Assembly (NCBI GenBank): GCA_002389905.1
Contig: DGRE01000022.1
Location: 1-64,000 of the forward strand
Direction: 5' to 3'
Origin: Hungatella sp. UBA4396
GTDB lineage: Bacteria > Bacillota > Clostridia > Lachnospirales > Lachnospiraceae
DNA: 64,000 bases
Positions 38,579-47,274 of the stretch are shown here, piece by piece. Positions within the stretch are counted from its first letter, which is position 1. Every line of letters starts with the position of its first letter. Made by a program: the position numbers and the translations under genes. The notes under the pieces were generated by a model. It was not told where the DNA came from. It ran no database searches and saw only the letters and a program-made list of their open reading frames with translations.

Positions 38579-40387
38579 ATGCAGGCAATCATCCTGGCAG
38601 CCGGAATGGGACGGCGTTTGAAAAAGCGAACTGAAAATCAGCCTAAATGTATGGTCCATGTAAATGGAATCCCTATGATTGAGCGCATGTTAAAACAGCT
38701 GGATCAATACCAACTGAACCGGATCATTCTGGTGACCGGACACAAGGGAAAAGAACTGCAGACTTTTGTCTCCTCCCTTTCCATACATACACCCATTGTC
38801 TATATTGACAATCCTGTCTACAAGACTACAAACAATATTTATTCCCTCTATCTGGCAAAGGAATGTCTGCTGATGGATGACACCATTTTACTGGAATCAG
38901 ATCTGATTTTCGAACAGGAAGTGATCACCCAAATCATAAGCCATCCCTATCCCAATCTGGCTCTGGTGGCCCATTTTGAAAGCTGGATGGATGGGACGGT
39001 AGTTTTGTTGGATGAGCAGGATAATATTATGAAGTTCCTTACAAGGAAAGATTTCCGGTTTGAGGATATTCATTCTTATTATAAGACTGTCAACATCTAT
39101 AAATTCAGCCGCGATTTTTCCGCCACCCACTATGTGCCCTTTTTGGAAGCATACAGCAAAGCCTTAGGAAACAACGAATATTATGAACAGGTTTTAAAAG
39201 TCATTTCCCTTCTGGATGACCATGATTTAAAGGCTACCAGACTGGAAAACGGATTCTGGTATGAGATTGATGATGAACAGGATCTGGATATTGCGGAGTC
39301 CATCTTCACAGATTCCCAGAGCCGGTTTACCCGTCTGTCCGGACGTTACGGAGGTTATTGGCGCTATCCCGGACTTCTGGATTTTTGTTACCTGGTCAAT
39401 CCTTATTTTCCCAACAGCCGTTTTATGGGAGAAATAAAAGCCAGCTTTGAAGAACTTGTTACCAGTTATCCTTCGGGCCTGGATATCAACAACCTGCTGG
39501 CTGCAAAATCCCTGGGCCTGGACCCAGACAAGGTGCTGACGGGAAATGGAGCGGCCGAACTGATCAGGCCCCTGCTCCAGAGCTTTAAAAATGCCGTAGG
39601 AGTCCTGCGCCCTTCTTTTGAGGAGTATGGGAACTGTACGGAAAACCCGGTATTTTTTCATGTGCCTTCTTCAGATTTCACTTATAAGGTACAGGACATT
39701 ATAGGTTTTTATGGAGATAAGGAACTGGATGCCCTGGTTCTTGTCAATCCGGATAACCCTACAGGCAATTATATCCCTAAAGAGGATGTTCTATCCCTTG
39801 CAGAATACTGCAGGGCAAGGAACACGGTTTTGATCCTGGACGAATCTTTCATTGACTTCTCTTCTGCTGAAGAATCGCCATCCCTTATGACCCAGGAAAT
39901 ATTGGATGAATATGAGAATCTGGTTCTGATTAAAAGTATTTCAAAGTCATACGGAGTTCCAGGATTGAGGTTAGGTATTCTCACCTGCAGCAATCCCCAA
40001 ATTATAAGCCTGGTCCGTCAGGAGCTTCCTCTTTGGAACATCAACTCCCTGGCAGAATACTTTTTACAGATATTTGAAAAATACCAGCGGGATTATTGGG
40101 ATGCGCTGAAACGCTTTCAGGAAACAAAAAAAGACTTATACCAAATGCTGAGCCCCGTCAGGCAGCTAAGGCTTTACCCTTCCCAGGCCAATTTCATTAT
40201 GTGTGAGATCATGGACGGCTGTTCGGCTTCCCAGATAGCAGAACTGCTGTTAAACCGGTACAATATCCTGGTCAAAGATCTGTCCCATAAACCAGGAATG
40301 GAAGGACGGAAATTTATCCGCATTGCAGTCAGAACAAAAGCAGACAACCAGCGTCTGGCGGATGCGCTAAAACATATACTACGTTAA
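38579..40387 (+). CDS. Nucleotidyltransferase-aminotransferase fusion
   Basis: A 602-residue two-domain enzyme. Residues 1-243 form a LicC-like sugar/choline-phosphate nucleotidyltransferase: LAAGMGRRLKK at 6-16, PKCMVHVNGIP, the metal site ESD at 106-108 and DNPVYKTTNNIYSLYLA, close to the phosphocholine cytidylyltransferase pattern. Residues about 255-602 are a HisC/CobD-like class I/II PLP enzyme with NPDNPTGN at 390-397, Asp421 (LDESF), the Schiff-base Lys456 (SISKSYG) and Arg464. The fusion suggests that an amino-alcohol or amino-phosphonate is made by one half and activated with CTP by the other. A methyltransferase gene follows 19 bases later. Substrates are unknown. AGGAGG stands before the ATG. 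Confidence 0.8.
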   Translation: MQAIILAAGMGRRLKKRTENQPKCMVHVNGIPMIERMLKQLDQYQLNRIILVTGHKGKELQTFVSSLSIHTPIVYIDNPVYKTTNNIYSLYLAKECLLMDDTILLESDLIFEQEVITQIISHPYPNLALVAHFESWMDGTVVLLDEQDNIMKFLTRKDFRFEDIHSYYKTVNIYKFSRDFSATHYVPFLEAYSKALGNNEYYEQVLKVISLLDDHDLKATRLENGFWYEIDDEQDLDIAESIFTDSQSRFTRLSGRYGGYWRYPGLLDFCYLVNPYFPNSRFMGEIKASFEELVTSYPSGLDINNLLAAKSLGLDPDKVLTGNGAAELIRPLLQSFKNAVGVLRPSFEEYGNCTENPVFFHVPSSDFTYKVQDIIGFYGDKELDALVLVNPDNPTGNYIPKEDVLSLAEYCRARNTVLILDESFIDFSSAEESPSLMTQEILDEYENLVLIKSISKSYGVPGLRLGILTCSNPQIISLVRQELPLWNINSLAEYFLQIFEKYQRDYWDALKRFQETKKDLYQMLSPVRQLRLYPSQANFIMCEIMDGCSASQIAELLLNRYNILVKDLSHKPGMEGRKFIRIAVRTKADNQRLADALKHILR

Positions 40388-40406
40388 TCTTAAGGAGGCA
40401 GAAATT

Positions 40407-40991
40407 ATGAGCAATCAGGAAACCACACTGGAAACCTGGAAACAGATATGGACCCGGAAAGGGTTGGCAGACAGTTCCGTTACGGATCTTTTGGCATATG
40501 ACGGCTACGAGGCCACGAAAGTGGATATGAAAGAAGTTGCCTGCCAGATTGCCAATCGTCTGGATATTCGGAAAACCGATAAAGTTCTGGAGGTAGGATG
40601 CGGAGCCGGGGCTCTGGCCCAATATCTGGACTGTGATTATGTTGGTATTGATTATTCCCCTACCCTGGTCCGGAAACATATTGAAATTCTCCATAATTCG
40701 GTTCTGACCGGAGAAGCCGCAGATCTGCCCTTTAAGGATAAATCCTTTGACAAGGTCATCTGTTACGGCGTTTACCTTTATTTTGATAATAAGGAATATG
40801 CGGATAAGGCTACCAGGGAACTGCTGCGGGTCGCAAGAAAGGGAGTTCTGATCGGAGAAATCCCCATGCGTTCCCATCGGACAGAACATCTGCTGTTTAA
40901 CAAGGAAGACTTTCAGGGCTGGGATATCAGTGACGGCTTTTATGATCCTTACAGAAAGGACCGTTTTAATGCGGTTTATCTCTTTTCTTAA
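40407..40991 (+). CDS. Class I SAM-dependent methyltransferase
   Basis: A 194-residue Methyltransf_11-like enzyme. The SAM motif I is VLEVGCGAGAL at 60-70, Asp76/Asp80 follow in the acidic loop (DCDYVGIDYS), and LPFKDKSFDKVICYGVYLYF is motif post-I/II. AAGGAGG precedes the ATG. It is cotranscribed with the nucleotidyltransferase-aminotransferase and shares its terminator. It may methylate the amine made by that pathway (as in choline formation), but the acceptor cannot be read from the sequence. Confidence 0.82.
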   Translation: MSNQETTLETWKQIWTRKGLADSSVTDLLAYDGYEATKVDMKEVACQIANRLDIRKTDKVLEVGCGAGALAQYLDCDYVGIDYSPTLVRKHIEILHNSVLTGEAADLPFKDKSFDKVICYGVYLYFDNKEYADKATRELLRVARKGVLIGEIPMRSHRTEHLLFNKEDFQGWDISDGFYDPYRKDRFNAVYLFS

Positions 40992-41002
40992 ATAGTAAAA
41001 CG

Positions 41003-41053
41003 AAAATGCGCCTTGAAACAGCTTTTAAAGCTTTTAGTCAAGACGCATTTTTT
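41003..41053. terminator. Terminator after the methyltransferase gene
   Basis: AAAATGCGCCTTGA (41003-41016) pairs with TCAAGACGCATTTT (41038-41051) with one mismatch, enclosing an AGCTTTTAAAGCT palindrome. It is nearly identical to the stem at 11684-11723. Confidence 0.85.
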
Positions 41054-41111
41054 GTGTACTGTTTTCCAGCAAGTCTATTTTAAGGCACCCTCTGTTTATA
41101 AAATGAGAATG

Positions 41112-42506
41112 TTATCTCACATCTTTCCCTTTAGGAAGGCTTACAGTAAAGCAGCTTCCCTCTTCCTCTTTGCTTTCCACCGTCACCGTGCCTCCGTGGG
41201 CCGTCACAATGGATTTTACAATAGCCAGTCCAATGCCTGCGCCTCCTGATTTCCGGTTTCTGGATTTATCGGTTCTGTAAAAGCGCTCAAACACCAGAGA
41301 AAGCTCCTTTTCCGGAATCCCGATTCCCGTATCCCTCACCTTTATGATTCCAAGGTCCTTTGTCTGGGATATGGCAATCCCGATGGAGCCGCCTGATCCC
41401 GTATATTTAACAGCATTGGAAATCAGATTTGAAACCACCTGGCTTAACCGGTTCTTATCGCCTTCTACTAAAACCTTCTCCCCTTCTACTGACAGGGACA
41501 GGCCCTTCTTGGTAATTTCCCCGTTCATCGCATCGGACACGGTGCGAACCATTTCCAGCAGATCCATGGAGGATTTATTCAGATTTAAGTTTTCCCCCTC
41601 CACCTTTTCAAGCTGCTCCAAATCTGCCACCAGGGTTCCCAACCGCTTGACCTCCTCATGACAGCTTTTCAGCCGCTCTGTCGTGGGTTCCCAAAGTCCT
41701 TCCACCATGGCCTCCAAATGGGACCCAAGGGCAGTCAGGGGAGTTCTCAGCTCGTGGGCTACGTCTGCGGTCATCTGCTTCCGCAGATTTTCCTGGTCGC
41801 TTAAAGCGCCGGATAAATGGTTGATGGCAGCAGCCAGCTCGTCAAGCTCCCGTATTCTGGTTCCGGGTTCAAATCTGATCTGATAATTGCCCTTTGATAT
41901 CTGGGTTGCAATATAAGCCGTCTTTGTCACAGGCCTGGATATCCGCCTGGCTATGAAACTTCCAACAAAAACCGAACAGATGCTGGAAAGCACGCCGATG
42001 ACCAGAAGAACCTTGTTCATCACATTGATAAAATTAAAGTCAGCCTCATTCATGAAAAACGGCCCATAATACTTGATGGAAAGGGAGCCTACCCGTTTTC
42101 CGCCGTTTAAAATGTCATAGGTGTTTTCCACCAAACCCACTTCAGACTTACGCTCCTTCATGCGGGCGGATATCTCCCCCATAATCTGGCCGCAAAGGCT
42201 CATATCATGATTTTCCGCATCCCACACAATGTCTCCTGCCTCATCATAAAGCTTCAAAATATATCCGTCATACAAGGCATTCATACCGAGGGCATGGACG
42301 TACTCAGGCCTCCAGTTTCGTTTAAATGAGTCATACTGGCTGTTGAAATCGTGGACAATATTTTCTCTCCGCTCCTGCCCCAGATTGGTAATGTACTTTT
42401 CAAATTCCCGGTTGATAAACCAGTTGGAAAGCAGGCCGATTAAAGAAATAGTGACCAGCAGGATTAAAAGAATGGACAAAGACAACTGCTTTCTTAAGCT
42501 TCTCAT
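41112..42506 (-). CDS. Two-component sensor histidine kinase
   Basis: A 464-residue membrane kinase. Membrane segments at about 9-28 and 165-185 flank an extracytoplasmic domain of about 135 residues. A HAMP linker (about 186-240), the HisKA box with His251 (VAHELRTPLTAL) and the ATPase with SNAVKYTGSGG, VRDTGIGIPE and GGAGIGLAIV follow. The start overlaps the response regulator stop (ATGA). The pair is downstream of copper genes but separated from copZ by a terminator, so copper or envelope stress sensing is only a guess. Confidence 0.93.
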   Translation of the reverse strand: MRSLRKQLSLSILLILLVTISLIGLLSNWFINREFEKYITNLGQERRENIVHDFNSQYDSFKRNWRPEYVHALGMNALYDGYILKLYDEAGDIVWDAENHDMSLCGQIMGEISARMKERKSEVGLVENTYDILNGGKRVGSLSIKYYGPFFMNEADFNFINVMNKVLLVIGVLSSICSVFVGSFIARRISRPVTKTAYIATQISKGNYQIRFEPGTRIRELDELAAAINHLSGALSDQENLRKQMTADVAHELRTPLTALGSHLEAMVEGLWEPTTERLKSCHEEVKRLGTLVADLEQLEKVEGENLNLNKSSMDLLEMVRTVSDAMNGEITKKGLSLSVEGEKVLVEGDKNRLSQVVSNLISNAVKYTGSGGSIGIAISQTKDLGIIKVRDTGIGIPEKELSLVFERFYRTDKSRNRKSGGAGIGLAIVKSIVTAHGGTVTVESKEEEGSCFTVSLPKGKDVR

Positions 42507-43210
42507 CCTCCATCCCCTCCAAACTTATATCCCAGGCCGGGAATGGTCAGCACATACACCGGATTTCTCGGGTCATCCTCCAGCTTTTTCCTTATGTTCT
42601 TGATATGGCTGTCAATGGCTCTGTCATAGCCTGCAAAGCCTTTGTCAAGGGCCGACTCAATCAGTTCCTCCCTGGTAAAAACCTTTCCCGGATATTTAAT
42701 GAGCACAGATAAGATCTTCAGTTCGCTGGGAGTCAATGTTAAACTTACCCCCTTTTTCCTCACCTCATTCTTTTCAAAATCCACCATTAAATCCCCGTCC
42801 CTCCAGGAGTTCCTCTTGATCAGGGGTACCAGATCACTTTCCGTCCGCCGAAGAACCGCTTCCACTCTGGCATACAGCTCCTTTAAGCCGAAGGGCTTCA
42901 AGATATAATCATCGGCCCCAAGTCCCAGTCCTTCCACCACATCACTTTCATCCACCCTGGCTGTCAGCATGATAATGGGAACACGGGATTTTTTCCGAAT
43001 GGTCCTGCACACCTCCTGGCCGGAAATGCCGGGCATCATCAGATCTAAAATAATAAGAGAGATATTCTCCGAATCAAATATCTCCAGGGCCTTCTGGCCG
43101 TTTTCAGCGGGGAAAGCGCGAAAGCCCTTGCTTTCCAGAAGTAGACAGACTACCTCTAAAATCTTGGGCTCGTCATCCACCACCAGCACATTTTTGACGT
43201 TTTTAAGCAT
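42503..43210 (-). CDS. OmpR/PhoB-type response regulator
   Basis: A 235-residue regulator. The receiver domain has the acidic pair Asp12-Asp13 (VVDDEP), phosphoacceptor Asp56 (IILDLMMPG), Thr83 (MLTARV) and Lys105 (LKPFGLKEL). The C-terminal winged helix (about 140-232) includes LTPSELKILSVLIKYPGKVFTREELI and YDRAIDSHIKNIRKKL. GGAGG lies 6 bases before the ATG. It is the first gene of the two-gene system and is phosphorylated by the kinase encoded next. Targets are unknown. Confidence 0.95.
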   Translation of the reverse strand: MLKNVKNVLVVDDEPKILEVVCLLLESKGFRAFPAENGQKALEIFDSENISLIILDLMMPGISGQEVCRTIRKKSRVPIIMLTARVDESDVVEGLGLGADDYILKPFGLKELYARVEAVLRRTESDLVPLIKRNSWRDGDLMVDFEKNEVRKKGVSLTLTPSELKILSVLIKYPGKVFTREELIESALDKGFAGYDRAIDSHIKNIRKKLEDDPRNPVYVLTIPGLGYKFGGDGG

Positions 43211-43245
43211 TTGCCACCTCCAGAATCTACGAAAGAAAAGCGAAA

Positions 43246-43280
43246 AGCGGGAGCCGCCTCTTTGGCGGTTCCCGTCTTCT
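43246..43280. terminator. Terminator between copZ and the two-component genes
   Basis: GGGAGCCGCC (43249-43258) pairs with GGCGGTTCCC (43264-43273) around TCTTT, with a T-rich tract on both sides. Confidence 0.8.
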
Positions 43281-43282
43281 TT

Positions 43283-43492
43283 TTACTCCACTACGTCGTA
43301 GCCCTGATCCTCAATTTCGGACTTAATGGTTTCAACAGATGCCTCATCAGGATCATGGTCAACCGTTACGGTTCCCGCTCCCAAATCCACGGACACACCG
43401 GATACTCCGGCGATCGCTCCTACCGCACCTGAAACTGCTTTCACGCAATGCTCACAAGACATCCCATCTACCTTTATAACTGATTTAGCCAT
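43283..43492 (-). CDS. copZ: Copper chaperone
   Basis: A 69-residue HMA-domain protein with the metal site GMSCEHC (Cys13, Cys16 region) in a ferredoxin-like fold of the usual Atx1/CopZ length. It binds Cu(I) in the cytosol and passes it to the CopA ATPase encoded upstream in the same direction. GGAGG lies 7 bases before the ATG. A terminator follows. Confidence 0.92.
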   Translation of the reverse strand: MAKSVIKVDGMSCEHCVKAVSGAVGAIAGVSGVSVDLGAGTVTVDHDPDEASVETIKSEIEDQGYDVVE

Positions 43493-43545
43493 TTTAAATT
43501 ACCTCCATGATTATAAATGATTGATTATAAATTATTTTAAGGAAA

Positions 43546-44271
43546 TTAATCCAAAGAAACCGGTTTTAAAAACTTATAGGAATCTGTGCTCTTTCCGCCG
43601 TGACTGGCACCGTGAACCACGGCATAGCTCCAGCCTTCCACCTTTTCAGGATCAACTCCTGCGGCAATGAGGGGCTCCGGATTTAAGACAAATACCAAAT
43701 CCTTATCCTGGGCTTCCTTGGTTGCCATATTCATTTCCAGGTCATTGGCCCATTCCACACCGTTTCCATGGCCGATCCCAACACCGTAATGGTCGCCTCC
43801 CATATGGTAGCTGACCGCGCTGCGGTGCTTTTTAACGATCTGCCCGTAAGCCTCAAGGGCCGTAGGCTCTCCATCATAGACCAACGCCTCATCTCCAAGC
43901 TTACTGCCTACCACCATTTTCTCATCTGCTACGGTATAGCTTTCCGAAAGGCTTGCAATATCAAGCCCTGCATCCAGAAATGGCTTTGCATCAAATTCCA
44001 GCATCACATCGTAACGGGGGCTTTTGCTGTAATCCTGGCTCCAGACAAAGCGTGCGCTTTTATCCGGGGCTGAAAGGGACCAGCCTGCATTTGCCTCATC
44101 TGCTTCCAGCTGACCGGAAGCTGCTTCCAATACCCGGTCAAAGGACCGGAAGGAACCCTGGCCGATTACATCCAGATCTCCATTTACTTTATTCAGTACA
44201 GTCACCATAATCACAGCCACTACAAGGACTGCTCCGGCGATTCCTGCAATTAATTTTGTATTATTCTTCAT
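43546..44271 (-). CDS. Unrecognised membrane-anchored protein between copA and copZ
   Basis: I do not recognise this 241-residue protein. Residues 7-28 form an N-terminal membrane anchor or signal (KLIAGIAGAVLVVAVIMVTVL), and the rest is extracytoplasmic. A His/Gly-rich stretch, SYHMGGDHYGVGIGHGNG (about 157-174), could bind metal, as could HGASHGG near the C-terminus. It begins 10 bases after copA and precedes copZ, so it is cotranscribed with copper homeostasis genes. An extracytoplasmic copper-binding role is inferred. Confidence 0.6.
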   Translation of the reverse strand: MKNNTKLIAGIAGAVLVVAVIMVTVLNKVNGDLDVIGQGSFRSFDRVLEAASGQLEADEANAGWSLSAPDKSARFVWSQDYSKSPRYDVMLEFDAKPFLDAGLDIASLSESYTVADEKMVVGSKLGDEALVYDGEPTALEAYGQIVKKHRSAVSYHMGGDHYGVGIGHGNGVEWANDLEMNMATKEAQDKDLVFVLNPEPLIAAGVDPEKVEGWSYAVVHGASHGGKSTDSYKFLKPVSLD

Positions 44272-44281
44272 GCGCTCACCT

Positions 44282-46753
44282 CTATTTCATACTTGGTTTG
44301 AATCTCTTAAGCCTCAAAGCATTTGTCAGAACGGAAACAGAGCTTAAGCTCATGGCTGCCGCTGCAAACATGGGGTTTAAAAGAGGGCCGCCAAAGAGAT
44401 GCAATAATCCGGCTGCAATGGGAATGCCAACGGTATTGTAGCCAAATGCCCAGAAAAGATTCTGTTTAATGTTGCGGATGGTGTGCTTGCTCAAATCAAT
44501 AGCCGTAGGCACATCCATCAGATCAGACCGCATAAGAACAATATCAGCCGATTCCATGGCCACATCCGTACCGGAGCCGATGGCAATACCGATATCAGCC
44601 TGTGCCAGTGCGGGAGCATCGTTGATTCCGTCTCCTACCATGGCTACCTTGCGTCCGCCTGTCTGAAGCTTTTTCACCTCATTGGACTTATCCTGAGGAA
44701 GAACCTCAGCCAGAACCCGGTCAATACCGACCTGCTTCGCAATGGCTGCTGCGGTTTTCTTATTATCTCCTGTGATCATAGCCACTTCAATGCCCATCTT
44801 GTGAAGCCTTTCGATGGCTCTGCGGCTGGATTCCTTCACCACGTCTGCAACAGCCACAATTCCGGCCAGTCTGCCGTCAACCGCCACATACATGGGTGTC
44901 TTTCCTTCTTCCGCCAGATGGTCTGAAGTCTCCTCCATGCCTTCCAGGGAAATTTCTCTCTCAACCATCAGCTTTCTGTTTCCGGCAAGAACCACCTGGC
45001 CGTCAATCTTCGCTTCAATTCCCCGTCCTGTCAGGGATTCAAAGGTTTCTGTTGCCAGTATGGCAAGACCTTCATCCTCTGCTCCATGGACAATGGCCTG
45101 GCCCAGAGGGTGCTCAGACCCTTTTTCTGCAGAAGCCGTAAGCTGTAAAAGCCGTTCTCTTAAAAAGCCTTCTGTGGTCAGCACATCGGTAACCCTGGGC
45201 TTTCCTTCTGTAATAGTACCTGTTTTATCAAATACAATGGTGTTGATTTTATGAGTTGATTCAAGAGCCTCTCCGCCCTTGATAAGAATGCCGTTTTCAG
45301 CACCCTTTCCAGTACCCACCATAATGGCCGTTGGAGTTGCAAGGCCGAGAGCACATGGGCAGGCAATAACCAGTACGGAAATAAATATGGTCAGGGCAAA
45401 CTTTAAGTCCCCTCCGGTTCCAAAGTACCAGGCCACACCGGCAACCAGTGCAATGACGCATACCACCGGTACAAAATAACCGGAAACAATATCAGCCATC
45501 TGGGCGATGGGGGCTTTGGAGCCCTGGGCATCCTCTACCAGCTTGATGATCTGAGCCAGTGCCGTGTCACTGCCGATTTTTTCAGCTCTGAACTGAATGG
45601 CACCTGTTGTATTTAAGGAAGCGGCGTATACTTTATCGCCTTCCTTTTTATCCACCGGCATACTTTCACCTGTGAGCATGGATTCGTCAATGGCCGTATG
45701 ACCGGTTAAAACTGTTCCATCCACCGGGATTTTATCGCCGGGCTTTACTACAATTATATCTCCGATTTCCACTTCGTCAATGGGTATTTCTTTTTCCACC
45801 CCATTCTCCAGAATAAGGGCTGTCTTCGGTGCAAGGCCCATCAGCTTTTTAATGGCCTCGCTGGTTCTGCCCTTTGAAACAGCCTCTAAAGACTTTCCAA
45901 GAAGGATCAGGGTGATAATGACACCTGCTGATTCAAAATAAAGAGCTTCCACTGCCATAAAATGTCCGTCTGCAATCTGATACAGGTTGTAAACGCTGTA
46001 TAACACAGCGGCTGTGGTTCCGATTGCAATTAAGGAATCCATATTAGGGCTTCTCTGGATCAGAGCCTTAAAGCCCACGGTGTAGAACCGGTATCCCACC
46101 ACAACCACCGGAGCCACCAAAAGAAGCTGGGTTACGGCAAATACCAGGGGATACTGCATATGGTCCAAAGCCTCCGGGAAGGGCAGGGTGACAAATGGAA
46201 CCATAGGTGCCATGGCAATGTAAAGGAGTGGCAGTGAGAAAACAGCGGAAATAATAAATTTGATCCAAAGGGTTTTAATCTCCCTCTGCTTGCGCTCCCG
46301 GTCTTCATCGGATGCGTCCGCTTTGTCAACCTCCAAAGCCTTGTATCCCGCCTTTTCAATGGCTCCTTTAATGACTGAAAGCCGTACCTTCTGGGGATCA
46401 TAAGTAACGGTTGCCTTTTCTGTTGCAAAGTTGACGGCCGCCTCTTCCACACCTTCCAGCTTTCCAACCACCTTGCCGATACGCTGGGCGCATGCGGCAC
46501 AGGTCATTCCTCCAATGGGAATGGTCACTGTGGTGTTTTCAGACCGCTCAACCACCTGGTATCCGATCTTCTCCACCTTTTCTTTGATCTGGTCCAGCTT
46601 TAAAACGCTGCTGTCATATTCCACAAACAGCTTTTCGCTTGCCAGATTTACATTGGCTTGCTCAATACCTGGAAGCTTTCGCACAACCCTTTCAATTCTC
46701 TGGGCGCAGGCTGCGCAAGTCATTCCCCGTATGTCTAACATTTGACTTTCCAT
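44282..46753 (-). CDS. copA: Copper-exporting P1B-type ATPase
   Basis: An 823-residue Cu(I) pump. Two N-terminal HMA domains carry GMTCAAC (Cys13/Cys16 and Cys85/Cys88). The membrane copper site is CPC (ACPCALGLATP), the phosphorylation site DKTGT, the phosphatase motif TGES, and the ATP-domain signatures HP (SEHPLGQAIV) and GDGINDAPAL. It expels Cu(I) from the cytosol at the cost of ATP. The start is the ATG at 46753 with GAGG 8 bases upstream; a GTG three codons earlier overlaps that site. It is the first gene of an operon with the unrecognised protein and copZ, divergent from an HxlR regulator. Confidence 0.96.
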   Translation of the reverse strand: MESQMLDIRGMTCAACAQRIERVVRKLPGIEQANVNLASEKLFVEYDSSVLKLDQIKEKVEKIGYQVVERSENTTVTIPIGGMTCAACAQRIGKVVGKLEGVEEAAVNFATEKATVTYDPQKVRLSVIKGAIEKAGYKALEVDKADASDEDRERKQREIKTLWIKFIISAVFSLPLLYIAMAPMVPFVTLPFPEALDHMQYPLVFAVTQLLLVAPVVVVGYRFYTVGFKALIQRSPNMDSLIAIGTTAAVLYSVYNLYQIADGHFMAVEALYFESAGVIITLILLGKSLEAVSKGRTSEAIKKLMGLAPKTALILENGVEKEIPIDEVEIGDIIVVKPGDKIPVDGTVLTGHTAIDESMLTGESMPVDKKEGDKVYAASLNTTGAIQFRAEKIGSDTALAQIIKLVEDAQGSKAPIAQMADIVSGYFVPVVCVIALVAGVAWYFGTGGDLKFALTIFISVLVIACPCALGLATPTAIMVGTGKGAENGILIKGGEALESTHKINTIVFDKTGTITEGKPRVTDVLTTEGFLRERLLQLTASAEKGSEHPLGQAIVHGAEDEGLAILATETFESLTGRGIEAKIDGQVVLAGNRKLMVEREISLEGMEETSDHLAEEGKTPMYVAVDGRLAGIVAVADVVKESSRRAIERLHKMGIEVAMITGDNKKTAAAIAKQVGIDRVLAEVLPQDKSNEVKKLQTGGRKVAMVGDGINDAPALAQADIGIAIGSGTDVAMESADIVLMRSDLMDVPTAIDLSKHTIRNIKQNLFWAFGYNTVGIPIAAGLLHLFGGPLLNPMFAAAAMSLSSVSVLTNALRLKRFKPSMK

Positions 46754-46815
46754 ATATTTCACCTCACGATTATTTTTTAGGGAGTCACTTGATATTTATC
46801 AGTTCCTATGATACT

Positions 46816-46866
46816 ATTATGACATTAATTTCGTTTTTTGCAAGTATGCACTTTTTTGTATTATAG
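46816..46866. promoter_or_regulatory. Divergent copA/hxlR promoters sharing one palindromic -35
   Basis: TTGCAA at 46838-46843 is its own reverse complement. On the plus strand it is followed after 17 bases by TTATAG (46861-46866); on the minus strand after 16 bases by CATAAT (46816-46821). The two promoters would therefore use the same -35 and probably exclude each other. Confidence 0.5.
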
Positions 46867-46899
46867 TACCCAAAATGATACTGTAGGAGGACAATTCCC

Positions 46900-47259
46900 A
46901 TGCATGATAACTGTAACGGTGTTAACTGCCCCGTAGACGCTACCTTAGATATGATAGGAGGAAAATACAAAGCACTCATCCTCTGGCACCTAATTGACCG
47001 CACCCTGCGGTTTGGAGAACTTCGAAAGCTCATCCCTCAGGCCACCCCTAAAATGCTGACACAGCAGCTTCGGGAACTGGAGGAAGACAACCTGATCATA
47101 CGCACCGTATATCCGGTGGTTCCCCCCAAGGTGGAGTACCGGCTTTCTGAGCTGGGAACCAGCATTCAACCCATTCTGGAAGCCATGTACAAATGGGGAG
47201 CAGATTACTTAAGCCAGAATGGCATTTCCGTAAGCTGCTCCATGAGATTTCCCGGCTGA
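46900..47259 (+). CDS. HxlR family transcriptional regulator
   Basis: A 119-residue winged-helix protein. The HxlR blocks are clear: CPVDATLDMIGGKYKALILWHLI, RFGELRKLIPQATPKMLTQQLRELEEDNLI and VEYRLSELG. N-terminal cysteines (DNCNGVNCP) include the one conserved in redox/quinone-sensing relatives such as YodB and could bind a metal or react with electrophiles. GGAGG precedes the ATG. It faces copA across a short divergent gap, so it may control copA and itself. No CsoR or CopY gene is present in the window. Confidence 0.9.
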   Translation: MHDNCNGVNCPVDATLDMIGGKYKALILWHLIDRTLRFGELRKLIPQATPKMLTQQLRELEEDNLIIRTVYPVVPPKVEYRLSELGTSIQPILEAMYKWGADYLSQNGISVSCSMRFPG

Positions 47260-47274
47260 TACAAACAGCCTCTG

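Noticed and set aside
46900..47259. HxlR protein as the proven copper sensor
   Set aside because: Only position supports it; HxlR proteins usually sense electrophiles or redox, so copper sensing was left as a possibility.
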